Assembly (NCBI RefSeq): GCF_022867805.1 | Contig: NZ_JALIFO010000002.1 | Location: 248,001-312,000 of the forward strand | DNA: 64,000 nt | Source of the DNA: Cuneatibacter sp. NSJ-177 | GTDB taxonomy: Bacteria; Bacillota; Clostridia; Lachnospirales; Lachnospiraceae | Direction of reading: 5' to 3' | In this document: positions 1-7,959 of the stretch, in pieces | Layout: each line of letters begins with the position of its first letter | Position numbering within the stretch: the stretch's first letter is position 1 | Position numbers and translations under genes: made by a program | Notes under the pieces: model-generated | The model's database searches: none | What the model was told of the DNA's origin: nothing | What the model saw: the letters and a program-made list of their open reading frames with translations, nothing else

Positions 1-354
1 GGCGCCGCTTTTTTCGATCAGACGGCAGCGGGCGTTGAGATCCGAAACTTTTTTGTTCTTATCGTTGGCCTGGTACAGACCGTCGTCATTTTCTCTGGTC
101 ATCAAAACTTCGATGCCGGCGGCTTCCAGTTTTGCCTTCACCTTCCCGGCAATCGCCAGATTGATTTCCTTTTCCAGCGCATTGTTGATTCCTACCTTGC
201 CGGGATCGGAACCGCCGTGACCGGCGTCCAGCACAACCACCTTTTTTTCTGCGGCGCTTCCTGCTTCCGCCACTGCTTCCAACCCCTGGCTTGCCAGAAG
301 GCTGATCATCAACAGCATCACCAATCCCAAAAATGTATCCATATACCGTCTCAT
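1..354 (-). CDS. N-acetylmuramoyl-L-alanine amidase (Amidase_3), N-terminal part, cut by window edge
   Basis: Zinc amidase that cleaves the amide bond between N-acetylmuramic acid and the stem peptide in peptidoglycan. The 118 visible residues begin with a signal peptide or membrane anchor (hydrophobic stretch about residues 7-22), followed by VVVLDAGHGGSDPGKVG, the family's first zinc-ligand motif (DAGHGG) at about residue 41. ALEKEINLAIAGKVKAKLE and MTREND follow, as in Amidase_3. The ATG at 354 starts the signal peptide. The C-terminal half, with the remaining zinc ligands and catalytic Glu, lies outside the window, so activity cannot be judged. It could be the sporulation or housekeeping type (CwlD- or AmiC-like). 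Confidence 0.88.
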   Translation of the reverse strand, partial: MRRYMDTFLGLVMLLMISLLASQGLEAVAEAGSAAEKKVVVLDAGHGGSDPGKVGINNALEKEINLAIAGKVKAKLEAAGIEVLMTRENDDGLYQANDKNKKVSDLNARCRLIEKSGA

Positions 355-445
355 AAAAAAAATCCCCCTCCGGCACTTACTGTAACATATGCCGAAGAGG
401 GGGATTCTAAAACCAGTTTTGTCCTTGCCGGGACAAAATCCCTTT

Positions 446-817
446 TCACACTCTTCCCAGCCGGCGCCCCAAAGCCCGGCCCAGCCCGACGCCGAGGAGA
501 CAGAGCAGCACGCTGAGTAGAATGTACGCCCCTCCTTGTATGGTTTTTCCATTCTCCAACAAATTCCATGCCTCCAAAGAAAAGGTGGAAAAAGTGGTGA
601 ATCCCCCGCAGACGCCGGTCTTCCAAAATAAAGTCCACGTTTCCGGCCATGCTTTTTCCGTGCTGATCCCGACAATACAGCCAATCAGGAAAGCTCCCAG
701 AAGATTCGTGATCAACGTCAGCCAAGGGAAGCTTGTCTTCACCGGCAGCAAACTGATCGAATATCTTCCGATTGCCCCAAGAGCCCCTCCCAGGCCCACA
801 GCAATCCATTTTTCCAT
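446..817 (-). CDS. crcB: Fluoride ion channel/exporter CrcB (Fluc)
   Basis: Small four-helix membrane protein that dimerises into a fluoride-specific channel and relieves fluoride toxicity. The 123 residues match the family length. Visible motifs are GGALGAIGRYSI at the N terminus, TNLLGAFLIG in helix 2 and the signature GVCGGFTTFSTFSLE around residues 68-82, which holds the pore-lining Phe and Thr/Ser residues. The start MEKWIAVGLGG at 817 is preceded by GGGAGAGAG at good spacing; a longer reading frame upstream has no better site. It stands alone behind its own promoter. I looked for a fluoride riboswitch in the roughly 45-nt leader and saw none, which is unusual for crcB but not rare. Confidence 0.93.
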   Translation of the reverse strand: MEKWIAVGLGGALGAIGRYSISLLPVKTSFPWLTLITNLLGAFLIGCIVGISTEKAWPETWTLFWKTGVCGGFTTFSTFSLEAWNLLENGKTIQGGAYILLSVLLCLLGVGLGRALGRRLGRV

Positions 818-869
818 GTATCTCTCTCCCATTCGTTTTACTCGGAAGCTGCGCTCCCCATTATTTTTT

Positions 870-898
870 AGTTTATCCCTCCTTATCCGGGATGTCAA
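870..898 (-). promoter_or_regulatory. sigma-A promoter of crcB
   Basis: On the minus strand TTGACA (893-898), a 17-nt spacer and TAAACT (870-875) form a near-consensus housekeeping promoter about 50 nt upstream of the crcB start. A small GGGAGC/GCTTCC hairpin lies in the short leader. Confidence 0.8.
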
Positions 899-951
899 AT
901 AAAGATCTGCAAATGGTTCCTTCTTTATATAACGAAATTCGGATCAACTAC

Positions 952-1005
952 TTGCGCACGCAAATACTTTATGCTATACTGTGTCCTGATATTTGCGGAC
1001 GCAAA
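952..1005 (+). promoter_or_regulatory. Promoter of the MarR-MATE operon with two identical-type palindromic operators
   Basis: TTGCGC (952-957), 17-nt spacer, TATACT (975-980). The palindrome TTGCGCACGCAA (952-963) covers the -35 box and TTGCGGACGCAA (993-1004) lies just after the -10 box; both are TTGCG-N2-CGCAA. The two centres are 41 bp apart. This is the expected arrangement for autorepression by the MarR protein encoded immediately downstream. Confidence 0.78.
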
Positions 1006-1028
1006 CAACTCTTGAAAGGCGGAACTGC

Positions 1029-1475
1029 ATGAAATCATCCAATTATACTTATTATCGCTACATCTCCCGGCTGTACCGGCTGGGCAAACCATACTTTGAT
1101 TTTCTTTTAAAGGACGCCCATCTCACCAGCAGCCAGCAATATTTTCTGACCGGGATTATGGACCGCCCAGGCGTCACGCTCAGCGAGCTGAGCCGGATCG
1201 ACCACTGTGACAACGCCACGGTCACCAGAGGGGTCCGCCGCTTGGAGGACATGGAATATGTGATCCGGAAAACCGATGAGAACGACGCGCGGATCAGCCA
1301 TCTGTATCCCACAGAAAAAAGCAAAAGCCTCTGGCGGCAAATCAAGAAAGCGAGGAATCAGTTGAACCAGGTTCTGACCGAGGGTTTTAACGAGCAAGAA
1401 CGGGCCCTGGCCGAAGATCTCCTCCGCCGGATGTCAGAAAACGCATTACTCCAAAAAGAGAAAGGATTTGATTGA
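1029..1475 (+). CDS. MarR-family transcriptional regulator
   Basis: A 148-residue winged-helix repressor. The region TLSELSRIDHCDNATVTRGV is the recognition helix-turn-helix and RKTDENDARISHLYPTEK is the wing with the family's conserved D-x-R. N- and C-terminal helices form the dimer interface. The ATG at 1029 follows GAAAGGCGG; an in-frame ATG at 993 lies inside the second operator and is unlikely. It is followed after 3 nt by a MATE pump, so the pair is probably a self-regulated drug or metabolite efflux operon. Ligand unknown. The twin palindromes upstream support autoregulation (inference). Confidence 0.9.
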   Translation: MKSSNYTYYRYISRLYRLGKPYFDFLLKDAHLTSSQQYFLTGIMDRPGVTLSELSRIDHCDNATVTRGVRRLEDMEYVIRKTDENDARISHLYPTEKSKSLWRQIKKARNQLNQVLTEGFNEQERALAEDLLRRMSENALLQKEKGFD

Positions 1476-1478
1476 TTC

Positions 1479-2885
1479 ATGGAAATGGAAAAAGAATCTC
1501 AGCCCAAAACCACTGTTTCCGACCGGAACTCCGTCATGGGAACAGCCCCGATCCCCAAACTGATGCTGCGGCTGGCCATCCCCTCGGTGGTGGCCCAGCT
1601 GATCAATGTGCTCTACAACATCGTAGACCGCATGTACATCGGCCATATTCCGGAAATCGGCGCCACCGCCCTGACCGGCGTGGGCCTGACCTTCCCGATC
1701 ATCATGCTGATCTCCGCGTTCAGCGCTTTTGTCGGCGCAGGCGGCGCCCCCCTGGCCTCCATTCAGATGGGAAAAGGGGATCATGAACGAGCGGAGCGGA
1801 TTTTAGGCAACGGCGTCACGGTCCTGCTTTTTTTCTCCGTCACACTGACGATTGTGTTTCTGATCGCCAAGCGCCCTCTGCTCTATCTGTTCGGAGCCAG
1901 CGACGCTACGATCGGGTATGCGGATACCTATGTGGGAATCTATCTGCTGGGGACCGTCTTTGTCCAGCTTGCGCTGGGTTTAAATATGTTTATCACCGCG
2001 CAGGGAAAAGCACGCACCGCAATGCTTTCGGTTCTGATCGGCGCGGTGACCAATATCGTGCTGGATCCAATCTTCATCTTCGTCTTTGACATGGGTGTGG
2101 CCGGAGCCGCCTGGGCCACCATCACCTCCCAGGCCTTGAGCGCCGCCTGGGTTCTGCGGTTCCTGACCTCGCAGAAAACCGCCCTGCGCATTGCCCGGCG
2201 TTATCTGAAACCAGATTTTCGGCTGATCGGAAGCTTTCTGGCCCTGGGTATTTCTCCATTCATCATGCAGGCCACGGAGAGCGCCATCAATATCGTACTG
2301 AATCATGGTCTTCAAGCTTACGGAGGAGACTTGTATGTCGGATCCATGACGATCCTTCAGAGCGTAATGCAGCTGATCGTCGTGCCGATCACTGGGTTTA
2401 CCCAAGGCATTCAGCCCATCATCAGCTATAACTTTGGAGCCGGGAAATTTGACCGGGTGAAAAAGACTTACCGGATTGCGATTTCCCTGACCTTTATCCT
2501 CGCCACAGCCGCCTCCCTGGTGACCACCCAGTTTCCCACCGTATTCGCCTCAATCTTTACGGACAAGGCGGAGCTGATCGAGCTGGTCGGCCAGGTGATG
2601 CCGATCTTCATGTCCGGGATCTGGATGTTCGGGATTCAAATTGGATGCCAGACCACGTTCCTGGGTCTAGGCCAGGCAAAATTTTCTTTGTTTATCGCCC
2701 TGCTCCGAAAGGTGATCCTGCTGATTCCGTTGGCGATCATTCTGCCGAAGGCGACCGGAAGCGTCATGGGAATCTATTATGCCGAACCGATCTCCGACAT
2801 TACGGCAGCGACCATCACCGGTCTTCTCTTCCTGTTCGCCAGGAAAAAGATCCTGTCAAAGGAAGCGCTGGAAAAACTCCATTAA
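1479..2885 (+). CDS. MATE-family multidrug/toxic compound efflux transporter
   Basis: 468 residues with about 12 hydrophobic segments arranged as two MatE repeats. The first begins PIPKLMLRLAIPSVVAQLINVLYNIVDRMYIGH and the second near residue 255 (GISPFIMQATESAINIVLNHG). VGAGGAPLASI and QPIISYNFGAG are typical MATE loops. The protein uses Na+ or H+ gradients to expel cationic drugs or metabolites across the plasma membrane. It starts 3 nt after the MarR stop codon and is probably translationally coupled to it. Substrate cannot be inferred. Confidence 0.92.
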   Translation: MEMEKESQPKTTVSDRNSVMGTAPIPKLMLRLAIPSVVAQLINVLYNIVDRMYIGHIPEIGATALTGVGLTFPIIMLISAFSAFVGAGGAPLASIQMGKGDHERAERILGNGVTVLLFFSVTLTIVFLIAKRPLLYLFGASDATIGYADTYVGIYLLGTVFVQLALGLNMFITAQGKARTAMLSVLIGAVTNIVLDPIFIFVFDMGVAGAAWATITSQALSAAWVLRFLTSQKTALRIARRYLKPDFRLIGSFLALGISPFIMQATESAINIVLNHGLQAYGGDLYVGSMTILQSVMQLIVVPITGFTQGIQPIISYNFGAGKFDRVKKTYRIAISLTFILATAASLVTTQFPTVFASIFTDKAELIELVGQVMPIFMSGIWMFGIQIGCQTTFLGLGQAKFSLFIALLRKVILLIPLAIILPKATGSVMGIYYAEPISDITAATITGLLFLFARKKILSKEALEKLH

Positions 2886-2950
2886 GGGGTTCCGCAAGCG
2901 CCTCGTGAGAGAAATGTTTCTTCTAATAGGAACTCTCTCCGCAAAGCAAA

Positions 2951-3050
2951 AAAGAACTGCCGCAGCCTCGCACCATTCGTACGGATATGGCCTCCGCCAT
3001 CCGGCCCCGCCGGTCTCCGTAAGAAAACAGCCTGTCTGCGGCAGTTCTTT
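2951..3050. terminator. Long bidirectional terminator-like inverted repeat with structured 70-nt insert
   Basis: AAAGAACTGCCGCAG (2951-2965) pairs perfectly with CTGCGGCAGTTCTTT (3036-3050). Both ends run into A/T tracts, so it can stop transcription from the MATE gene (+) and from the PPOX gene (-). The 70-nt insert is not a simple loop. ACGGA pairs with TCCGT, enclosing ATGGC-CTCC-GCCAT and a CCGGC/GCCGG hairpin, giving a nested, branched fold. It may be only a terminator or may hold a small structured RNA. Confidence 0.6.
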
Positions 3051-3070
3051 TTCGTCTTTCGCCTCCCCCG

Positions 3071-3571
3071 TTACTCTTCCATCTCCCCGAATTTCAATTC
3101 CTTCCCGTCTTTCCCAAACTTCTTCCGCTTTCCGGTCATCTCCTGAATTCGAATCTTCCAGACCCCGGTCTGGGGAATGCTCCGGGCAACTTCCTCCTCA
3201 AAGGCATCCATATGGGTAGGGACATGGTGTTCGCACAGAAGGCGGATCACACGCTGTTTCTCCGCTTCCTCCGTCACTTCCTCGGCAATTCCCCGAAGGA
3301 CAGCGGACTCGAATTCCGTCGTAAACTCGTGAATGGCCCGCTTGGTATCTCCGACACAGGCCATGCAGACCTTTGGATTGGCCCGCAGCGCATCGATCTT
3401 CCGCCCTTGCTTGGCGGTATGAAAATATACCGCGCCGTCTTCCCTCACAATCGAGATGGGGACGCAGTAAGGGCTGCCGTCCGCCTCCACCAGGGAAAGC
3501 ACGGCCCACTCACACTTGTCGGCTACCTGCTCGGCAAATTCCCGCGGCATCTCACGGTCTTTTCTTCTCAT
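3071..3571 (-). CDS. Pyridoxamine 5'-phosphate oxidase-family (PPOX/Nim-like) flavin-binding protein
   Basis: 166-residue split-barrel protein of the family that binds FMN, F420 or heme and reduces small substrates. The core reads CEWAVLSLVEADGSPYCVPISIVREDGAVYFHTAKQGRKIDALRANPKVCMACVGD, typical of the Nim/PPOX_2 group (5-nitroimidazole reductase-like). The C terminus IRIQEMTGKRKKFGK is also typical. AGGAGG lies 8 nt before the ATG at 3571, so that start was chosen over an in-frame GTG abutting the Shine-Dalgarno. It shares direction and a 14-nt gap with the ECF S-component gene upstream, so the two are probably cotranscribed. Exact substrate unknown. Confidence 0.85.
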   Translation of the reverse strand: MRRKDREMPREFAEQVADKCEWAVLSLVEADGSPYCVPISIVREDGAVYFHTAKQGRKIDALRANPKVCMACVGDTKRAIHEFTTEFESAVLRGIAEEVTEEAEKQRVIRLLCEHHVPTHMDAFEEEVARSIPQTGVWKIRIQEMTGKRKKFGKDGKELKFGEMEE

Positions 3572-3585
3572 CTCCGACACCTCCT

Positions 3586-4194
3586 CTATTCCTTTCTTTT
3601 TCTCTTACCGGCCTTTAACAGCAGCCCGGCCCGCCTCAGCACCGGCCGCACCGCGTTGTAAAGAATCACTGCCACTATGGAATTGGTTACCGCATTGATC
3701 AGCGTCGTATACGTGGTCACGGCCAACAAGGCTTTGATCGCGGACGCAGCCTTGTCGGGATTCGGGATCAGCAGCGTATACCATACGTATTTCAGCGCCG
3801 GCTCAAAAATACAGTTCACTCCCAGACCGGCCACTGCGGCGATAATCGACCATTTCAGAACATAAGGGGCCGGATGATCTTCCGATAAGTGCGCAATCCG
3901 GTGGGCTACCAGCCCGACCACCAGTCCGATCACGAGCTTAGTCAAAAAGGTCCGGGGCGCGGACTCGGCAAACCCGCCCAGGATATCCGCCAGGCTCAAA
4001 CCGACGGCTCCGGAAAGTCCGCCGTAGGTCCCGCCCAGCAGATAAGCGGCCAATACCACAAAAGCATTTCCAAAATGGATCTTGCTCCCGTCAGCGCTGA
4101 GCGCGGGCAGCAGCGCGTATCCAATATAGCAGAGGGCCGCCATCAAGGCTGCCAGAACCAGCCGGTAAAGGTCTTCGTTTCTATCTTGTTTCAT
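3586..4194 (-). CDS. ECF transporter S component (substrate-binding membrane subunit)
   Basis: 202 residues with about six hydrophobic helices and a short basic C-terminal tail (KAGKRKRKE). HFGNAFVVLAAYLLGGTYGGLSGAVGLSLADILGG is the glycine-rich helix pair characteristic of S components, where a small-residue motif contacts the EcfT subunit. S components bind a vitamin or metal and are energised by a shared EcfAA'T module, which is not in this window. The neighbouring gene is PPOX-like, so a B6- or flavin-related vitamin is a possible cargo, but this is only inference from proximity. Confidence 0.82.
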   Translation of the reverse strand: MKQDRNEDLYRLVLAALMAALCYIGYALLPALSADGSKIHFGNAFVVLAAYLLGGTYGGLSGAVGLSLADILGGFAESAPRTFLTKLVIGLVVGLVAHRIAHLSEDHPAPYVLKWSIIAAVAGLGVNCIFEPALKYVWYTLLIPNPDKAASAIKALLAVTTYTTLINAVTNSIVAVILYNAVRPVLRRAGLLLKAGKRKRKE

Positions 4195-4283
4195 CTCACC
4201 ATATCCTCCTCACGGTTCTCTATCCTACCACAGGACATGGAATGGTGAAAATATCCAGTTCCTACTTTTTTGCCCAGTCCAGT

Positions 4284-4829
4284 TTATCCCCTCGGCTTGC
4301 AGAGAATCTCCTCCACTTTGGTATTCAAAATCCGGGAGCTGTTGGCCGCCCGCAAAATCAGCGCCGTATCCGCCCCATGGCTGGATCCGCCGACGGCAAT
4401 CACCGGCTCCCCGGACGGAATCAAGCCCGCGTCGGCCGCCATGGTCGCCACCTCCACGCAAACCTTGGTTCCCTGGCCGAACATCCGGAGCGCGGCCGCC
4501 AGGATTTCCAGCGGATAAACGCCGTGAAAAACGGATGACAGGCCTCTCTCCGCCCCGCTCAGGGCATGAGCTGCCGTACACACCTGATATCCCTTGGCCA
4601 AAAACGCCGCTTTCTGCTCCTCGCTGATCCGGCTTTGGTTGGGTTCTTTGCTGCCGTAGGCGGTGGTCACGACCACCACTTGGATCCCCTCGCAGTCCGG
4701 CAGACGCGTCGGCGTAAATCCATCGGAACTTGCCAAAACCAGATGACGGATCCCCCTCTCCCTCGCCGTTTTTACTGCTAAATTCAGAACTTCATCGGTG
4801 TTTTCTTTTCCCGCCTTTTCAAAATACAT
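4284..4829 (-). CDS. Pyruvate kinase alpha/beta (C-terminal) domain-like protein, standalone
   Basis: 181 residues matching only the regulatory C-terminal domain of pyruvate kinase. TDEVLNLAVKTARERGIRHLVLASSDGFTPTRL resembles the PK_C nucleotide/effector fold, then a variable middle and EPVIAVGGSSHGADTALILRAANS near the end. There is no catalytic TIM barrel, so it cannot be a pyruvate kinase. Standalone PK_C proteins of about 180 residues occur in clostridia and archaea with no known function. The start at 4829 (MYFEKAGKEN) follows GTGGAGCT; a longer in-frame extension has a non-conserved sequence. It stands alone. Confidence 0.75.
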   Translation of the reverse strand: MYFEKAGKENTDEVLNLAVKTARERGIRHLVLASSDGFTPTRLPDCEGIQVVVVTTAYGSKEPNQSRISEEQKAAFLAKGYQVCTAAHALSGAERGLSSVFHGVYPLEILAAALRMFGQGTKVCVEVATMAADAGLIPSGEPVIAVGGSSHGADTALILRAANSSRILNTKVEEILCKPRG

Positions 4830-5086
4830 AGCTCCACATCCCTTCCCCGGCCTGCATGCCGGTTTTTCTTCGATTATACGCAAGGAATAAGAAAAAAGCA
4901 ATCCCGTTATTGTCAGGCCATCCGTTCATAAACCTGGCTGAAATCCCGTATTCTTTTTTAGCTGCCCATAAAATCGCAGGATTTTCATTCTCACTGCACG
5001 GACCGCATCCGCGCAATGCCTGGCTTAAATTTGAAACTCTTTTCGTCCAATCGGATTTTTATCTAACAAGGGAGGTGTTGTCTATT

Positions 5087-5949
5087 TTGAACAACGCGAA
5101 ACTCATTTAAGCTTTCCTTCTTCCCCCGTATTGACCGGAGCCGCACCGTGTTCTCCGGCTGGCGGAATCTGGCTCAGGGCGTTCACGCCTACGGCAGCTG
5201 CATCTTTATCCAGCTGACGCCCGGCCTGGGACGGGTCGGCCCGCCCCAATGTCTGTTAAACGAGCTGAAGCTTCCTGTGTCGGCGTCCCTGAACCCGAAC
5301 TTTTACATACCGGAACTTCCCTGCCTGCCTCTGACGGACCTGGCGTTAAAAAAGATCATTAAAAACGGGGCTCAAGCGGCGTGCGACGCCAAGACCGCAG
5401 GCCTGGACGGCGTCTACCTTCATGGTCACGAAGGCTATCTGTTGGATCAGCTGACCAGCCCCGCCTTTAACCGCCGGACCGCAGGCCGTTATGCCTACTG
5501 GCAGAACTTCGGCATGGATCTGATCCGTGCCATCCGCGATACGCTGCGTTATATGGAAAACCTGGTCAAAGCAGGCGCCGACATGTTCGACGTGGACTTG
5601 GGCTGCTACGACAACTGGTGGCTGCCCCATCCTCCGGCCAGCATGCCGACCGGCTGCTTCCTGCCGATCTCCCGGATTGCCAAGAACTACTTCAAGGCCC
5701 GGAACATTAAGTCCAATGCCGGAATCGATGTGCCGATCGTGGCTGTCGGCAAACTGGGCTACCCGGATTTGGCCGAGCAGGCCCTCCGGAACGGAGACTG
5801 CGATCTGGTGATGCTGGGCCGTCAACCCCAGAACCGGCATGGAGGACGTGATTCCGGAATACCTGACTCCGGCCGAGGAGCCCAAGACCATCGGCGTCGT
5901 AGGAGCCAGACCTTCCGGTTCCAGCTGCAAGCCGATTTATATCAGATAA
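5087..5949 (+). pseudogene. Decayed NADH:flavin oxidoreductase / 2-enoate reductase
   Basis: A relic of an old-yellow-enzyme-type enoate reductase. GGGAGGTG and a TTG start at 5087 give LNNAKLI then a stop, matching the usual start of this family before a deletion. Open frame resumes around 5148 with NLAQGVHAYGSCIFIQLTPGLGR, GLDGVYLHGHEGYLLDQ and VPIVAVGKLGYPDLAEQAL. After DLVMLGR (about 5822) the frame shifts and TGMEDVIPEYLTPAEEPKTIGVVGARPSG continues in another frame to a stop at 5949. The iron-sulfur cysteine region and nearly all of the FAD/NAD domains are missing. Several deletions mean no active product is expected. A related intact gene lies at 57258-60068. Confidence 0.82.
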
Positions 5950-6082
5950 TTTTATAAATAATAACTAAAAAAGGAAGATTTTTTCTTCTATGTGTGCTAA
6001 AATAGAAATGAGTCCAAAGAAATCAACGTGGGGCGACGATGGATTTGAACTAGAAATCAAACGATATTCAGGGGAACTCTAT

Positions 6083-7696
6083 ATGGAAGCGATTAAAATC
6101 AAAAATCGAAAAAAAGCGCTGGCAATGGCTGTCACGTTTGTGGTGGTAAATTTGATCGCAGTCTTTCTCATCGGAGGGAAAGAATCTGCAACCATTGACC
6201 GCAGCTTAACGGGACATGCCGAAAGCACAAAGGCTCAATTTCAGGATGTCATGGACAATTACAAGCAATCGTTTCAGCTCTTTGTCCAGATGATGTCCCA
6301 TGAAATTGATCGCACTCCGGACCCGGATCAGGTGCTGGCTTATCTGAAAGACATGGACCCCAAACTCCTGGAAATTGAGGGAGATACCTACGACGGCCTT
6401 TACATGTACTATCAAGGACGGTATCTCTACAGTTGGGATACCCCCTATTCGGTTTATGAGGAGTCCGGCTATGTCGCGACCGAGCGCCCATGGTACAAGG
6501 ATGCCATGGCGGGCAGAGGAGAGATTGTTTTTACCCCTCCTTATATGAGCTATGCGAATCACTATATCCTGACCACGATTTCTCAGCTGCAGCCGGATGG
6601 GGAAACCGTATTCGCCTATGATATCAAAATGGGGGATATCCAAGAGCTGGTCTCTTCTTTGGACTATTTCAGCGATGAACAAATTCTCATCTATGACAAC
6701 AACGGCACCGTAATCGGCAGCACCAACACGGATTACCTGGGCGGCAACCTGCTTTCCTCGGTGGAGGAAACGGCTCAGGTCATTGCAGACGCGGAACAAG
6801 AGCTGTTGGAAACCGATGCGAATGTTGCCGATGAAATCAGCAAATTAGAGGAACAGATTGTCTCGGCGAAAGCCTTCCACGCCTTCCGTGAGTCCTTCGG
6901 CGATGAATTGTCAGCGCTGCAAGAATCCCAGGATGGAGCCTGCCGCATCAAGCTGGACCGCACCGGTTATTACGGCTATCTGCTCTCCGGCGATGATTTC
7001 AGTTTTCTGATCCTGGCGCCTTCCCTGTCGGTCTATCAGGGAACCCTGACAGCCTGGCTGATCCCATTCCTGATTGTAGAACTTCTCCTGATTTACGTCC
7101 TGGGACGAGTCAGCAAAGACCAGAAGAACCGGGAACTGCGAGCTGCTTACGTCGAGCTGGGCCAGACGCAGAAAAGGCTGGAAATCGCTTTATCCGCCGC
7201 ACAAAAAGCGGCGGCCGTCGATGAGCTGACCGGTATGATGAACGCCCGCTCCTTCAAAAAAGCCATGACGGACTCCCTCTCTTCCATGGACAAGACGGAA
7301 GGCGGAATTCTGATCATGCTGGACGGCGATCACTTCAAGCAGATCAACGATACCTACGGGCACAATATCGGCGATGAGGTCATTAAGCTTTCCGCTCAGA
7401 TGATCGTCGGCCGTATTCGGACCATTGACTTGGCTTCCCGCCTCCACGGGGATGAATTTGCGATTTTTGTATCCAACACCACCGACTATTCCGTGGCGAG
7501 GCGCATCATCTCGGATATCAATCACACCATTGAGAAAGAAGCCAAAAAGCGCAACATGCCTTCGATTACCCTTTCCGCCGGAGCTGTCATCGCCCACGCC
7601 GGGGATAGTTTCAACACGCTCTCAAAGAAAGCGGATGAATATTTATATCAGGCGAAGGAATCCCACGATGGCGGCTTTTCCCATCCAGGCGAGTAA
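6083..7696 (+). CDS. Membrane diguanylate cyclase with extracytoplasmic dCache-type sensor (HGDEF variant)
   Basis: 537 residues. A first membrane helix at about residues 12-31 is followed by an external sensor of roughly 270 residues resembling Cache domains (YDGLYMYYQGRYLYSWDTPYS, ATERPWYKDAMAG, YILTTISQL). A second helix (LIPFLIVELLLIYVLG) leads into a coiled linker (ELRAAYVELGQTQKRLEIALSAAQKAA) and a C-terminal GGDEF domain with DELTGMMNARSF and LDGDHFKQINDTYGHNIGDEV. The signature at 455-459 is HGDEF instead of GGDEF, and the inhibitory RxxD site (RTID) five residues before it is kept. Metal-binding Asp/Glu are present, so c-di-GMP synthesis is plausible but not certain. The start at 6083 follows AGGGGAAC; an upstream in-frame ATG at 5990 is weaker. 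Confidence 0.88.
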   Translation: MEAIKIKNRKKALAMAVTFVVVNLIAVFLIGGKESATIDRSLTGHAESTKAQFQDVMDNYKQSFQLFVQMMSHEIDRTPDPDQVLAYLKDMDPKLLEIEGDTYDGLYMYYQGRYLYSWDTPYSVYEESGYVATERPWYKDAMAGRGEIVFTPPYMSYANHYILTTISQLQPDGETVFAYDIKMGDIQELVSSLDYFSDEQILIYDNNGTVIGSTNTDYLGGNLLSSVEETAQVIADAEQELLETDANVADEISKLEEQIVSAKAFHAFRESFGDELSALQESQDGACRIKLDRTGYYGYLLSGDDFSFLILAPSLSVYQGTLTAWLIPFLIVELLLIYVLGRVSKDQKNRELRAAYVELGQTQKRLEIALSAAQKAAAVDELTGMMNARSFKKAMTDSLSSMDKTEGGILIMLDGDHFKQINDTYGHNIGDEVIKLSAQMIVGRIRTIDLASRLHGDEFAIFVSNTTDYSVARRIISDINHTIEKEAKKRNMPSITLSAGAVIAHAGDSFNTLSKKADEYLYQAKESHDGGFSHPGE

Positions 7697-7831
7697 AAAG
7701 CATTTTGCCGGCCTGCCATCAGGGAGCGTCTTTCTTCGGAACATAGTGTGCGCTTTGCGCACACTCGCGCCGGAGCGCGGCTGCGTCAGCAGCCATTTTC
7801 CTTTGCGCGGAGTGCGCCTCCACAGCGGAGC

Positions 7832-7882
7832 ATTTTTTATTTGATAGGAAATTTCTTTGAAATTTCCTATCAAATAAAAAAT
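7832..7882. repeat. Perfect 23-bp inverted repeat; full copy of a dispersed GGAAATTTCCTATC-type element
   Basis: ATTTTTTATTTGATAGGAAA continues to TTT (7832-7854) and is exactly mirrored at 7860-7882 around a CTTTG loop. The core motif GATAGGAAATTT/AAATTTCCTATC recurs elsewhere in the window beside terminators (about 24040-24062, 42286-42306, 45498-45511, 52548-52559). Here it sits directly before the rpoC terminator. The A/T ends would also let the hairpin act as a terminator for the cyclase gene. Confidence 0.75.
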
Positions 7883-7890
7883 TCTTCTAC

Positions 7891-7928
7891 AATAAAAGGA
7901 CAACGCTGCGCGGCGTTGTCCTTTTATT
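7891..7928 (-). terminator. Intrinsic terminator of rpoB-rpoC
   Basis: AATAAAAGGACAACGC (7891-7906) pairs perfectly with GCGTTGTCCTTTTATT (7913-7928) around a 6-nt loop, 31 nt after the rpoC stop codon and followed on the minus strand by a T-rich run. It can work in both directions. Confidence 0.85.
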
Positions 7929-7959
7929 GTACTTGCCCTCTGACAGGCCTAATCTTTGC

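Noticed and set aside
818-869. Fluoride riboswitch before crcB
   Set aside because: The leader is too short and lacks the conserved fluoride aptamer blocks; only a small hairpin is present.
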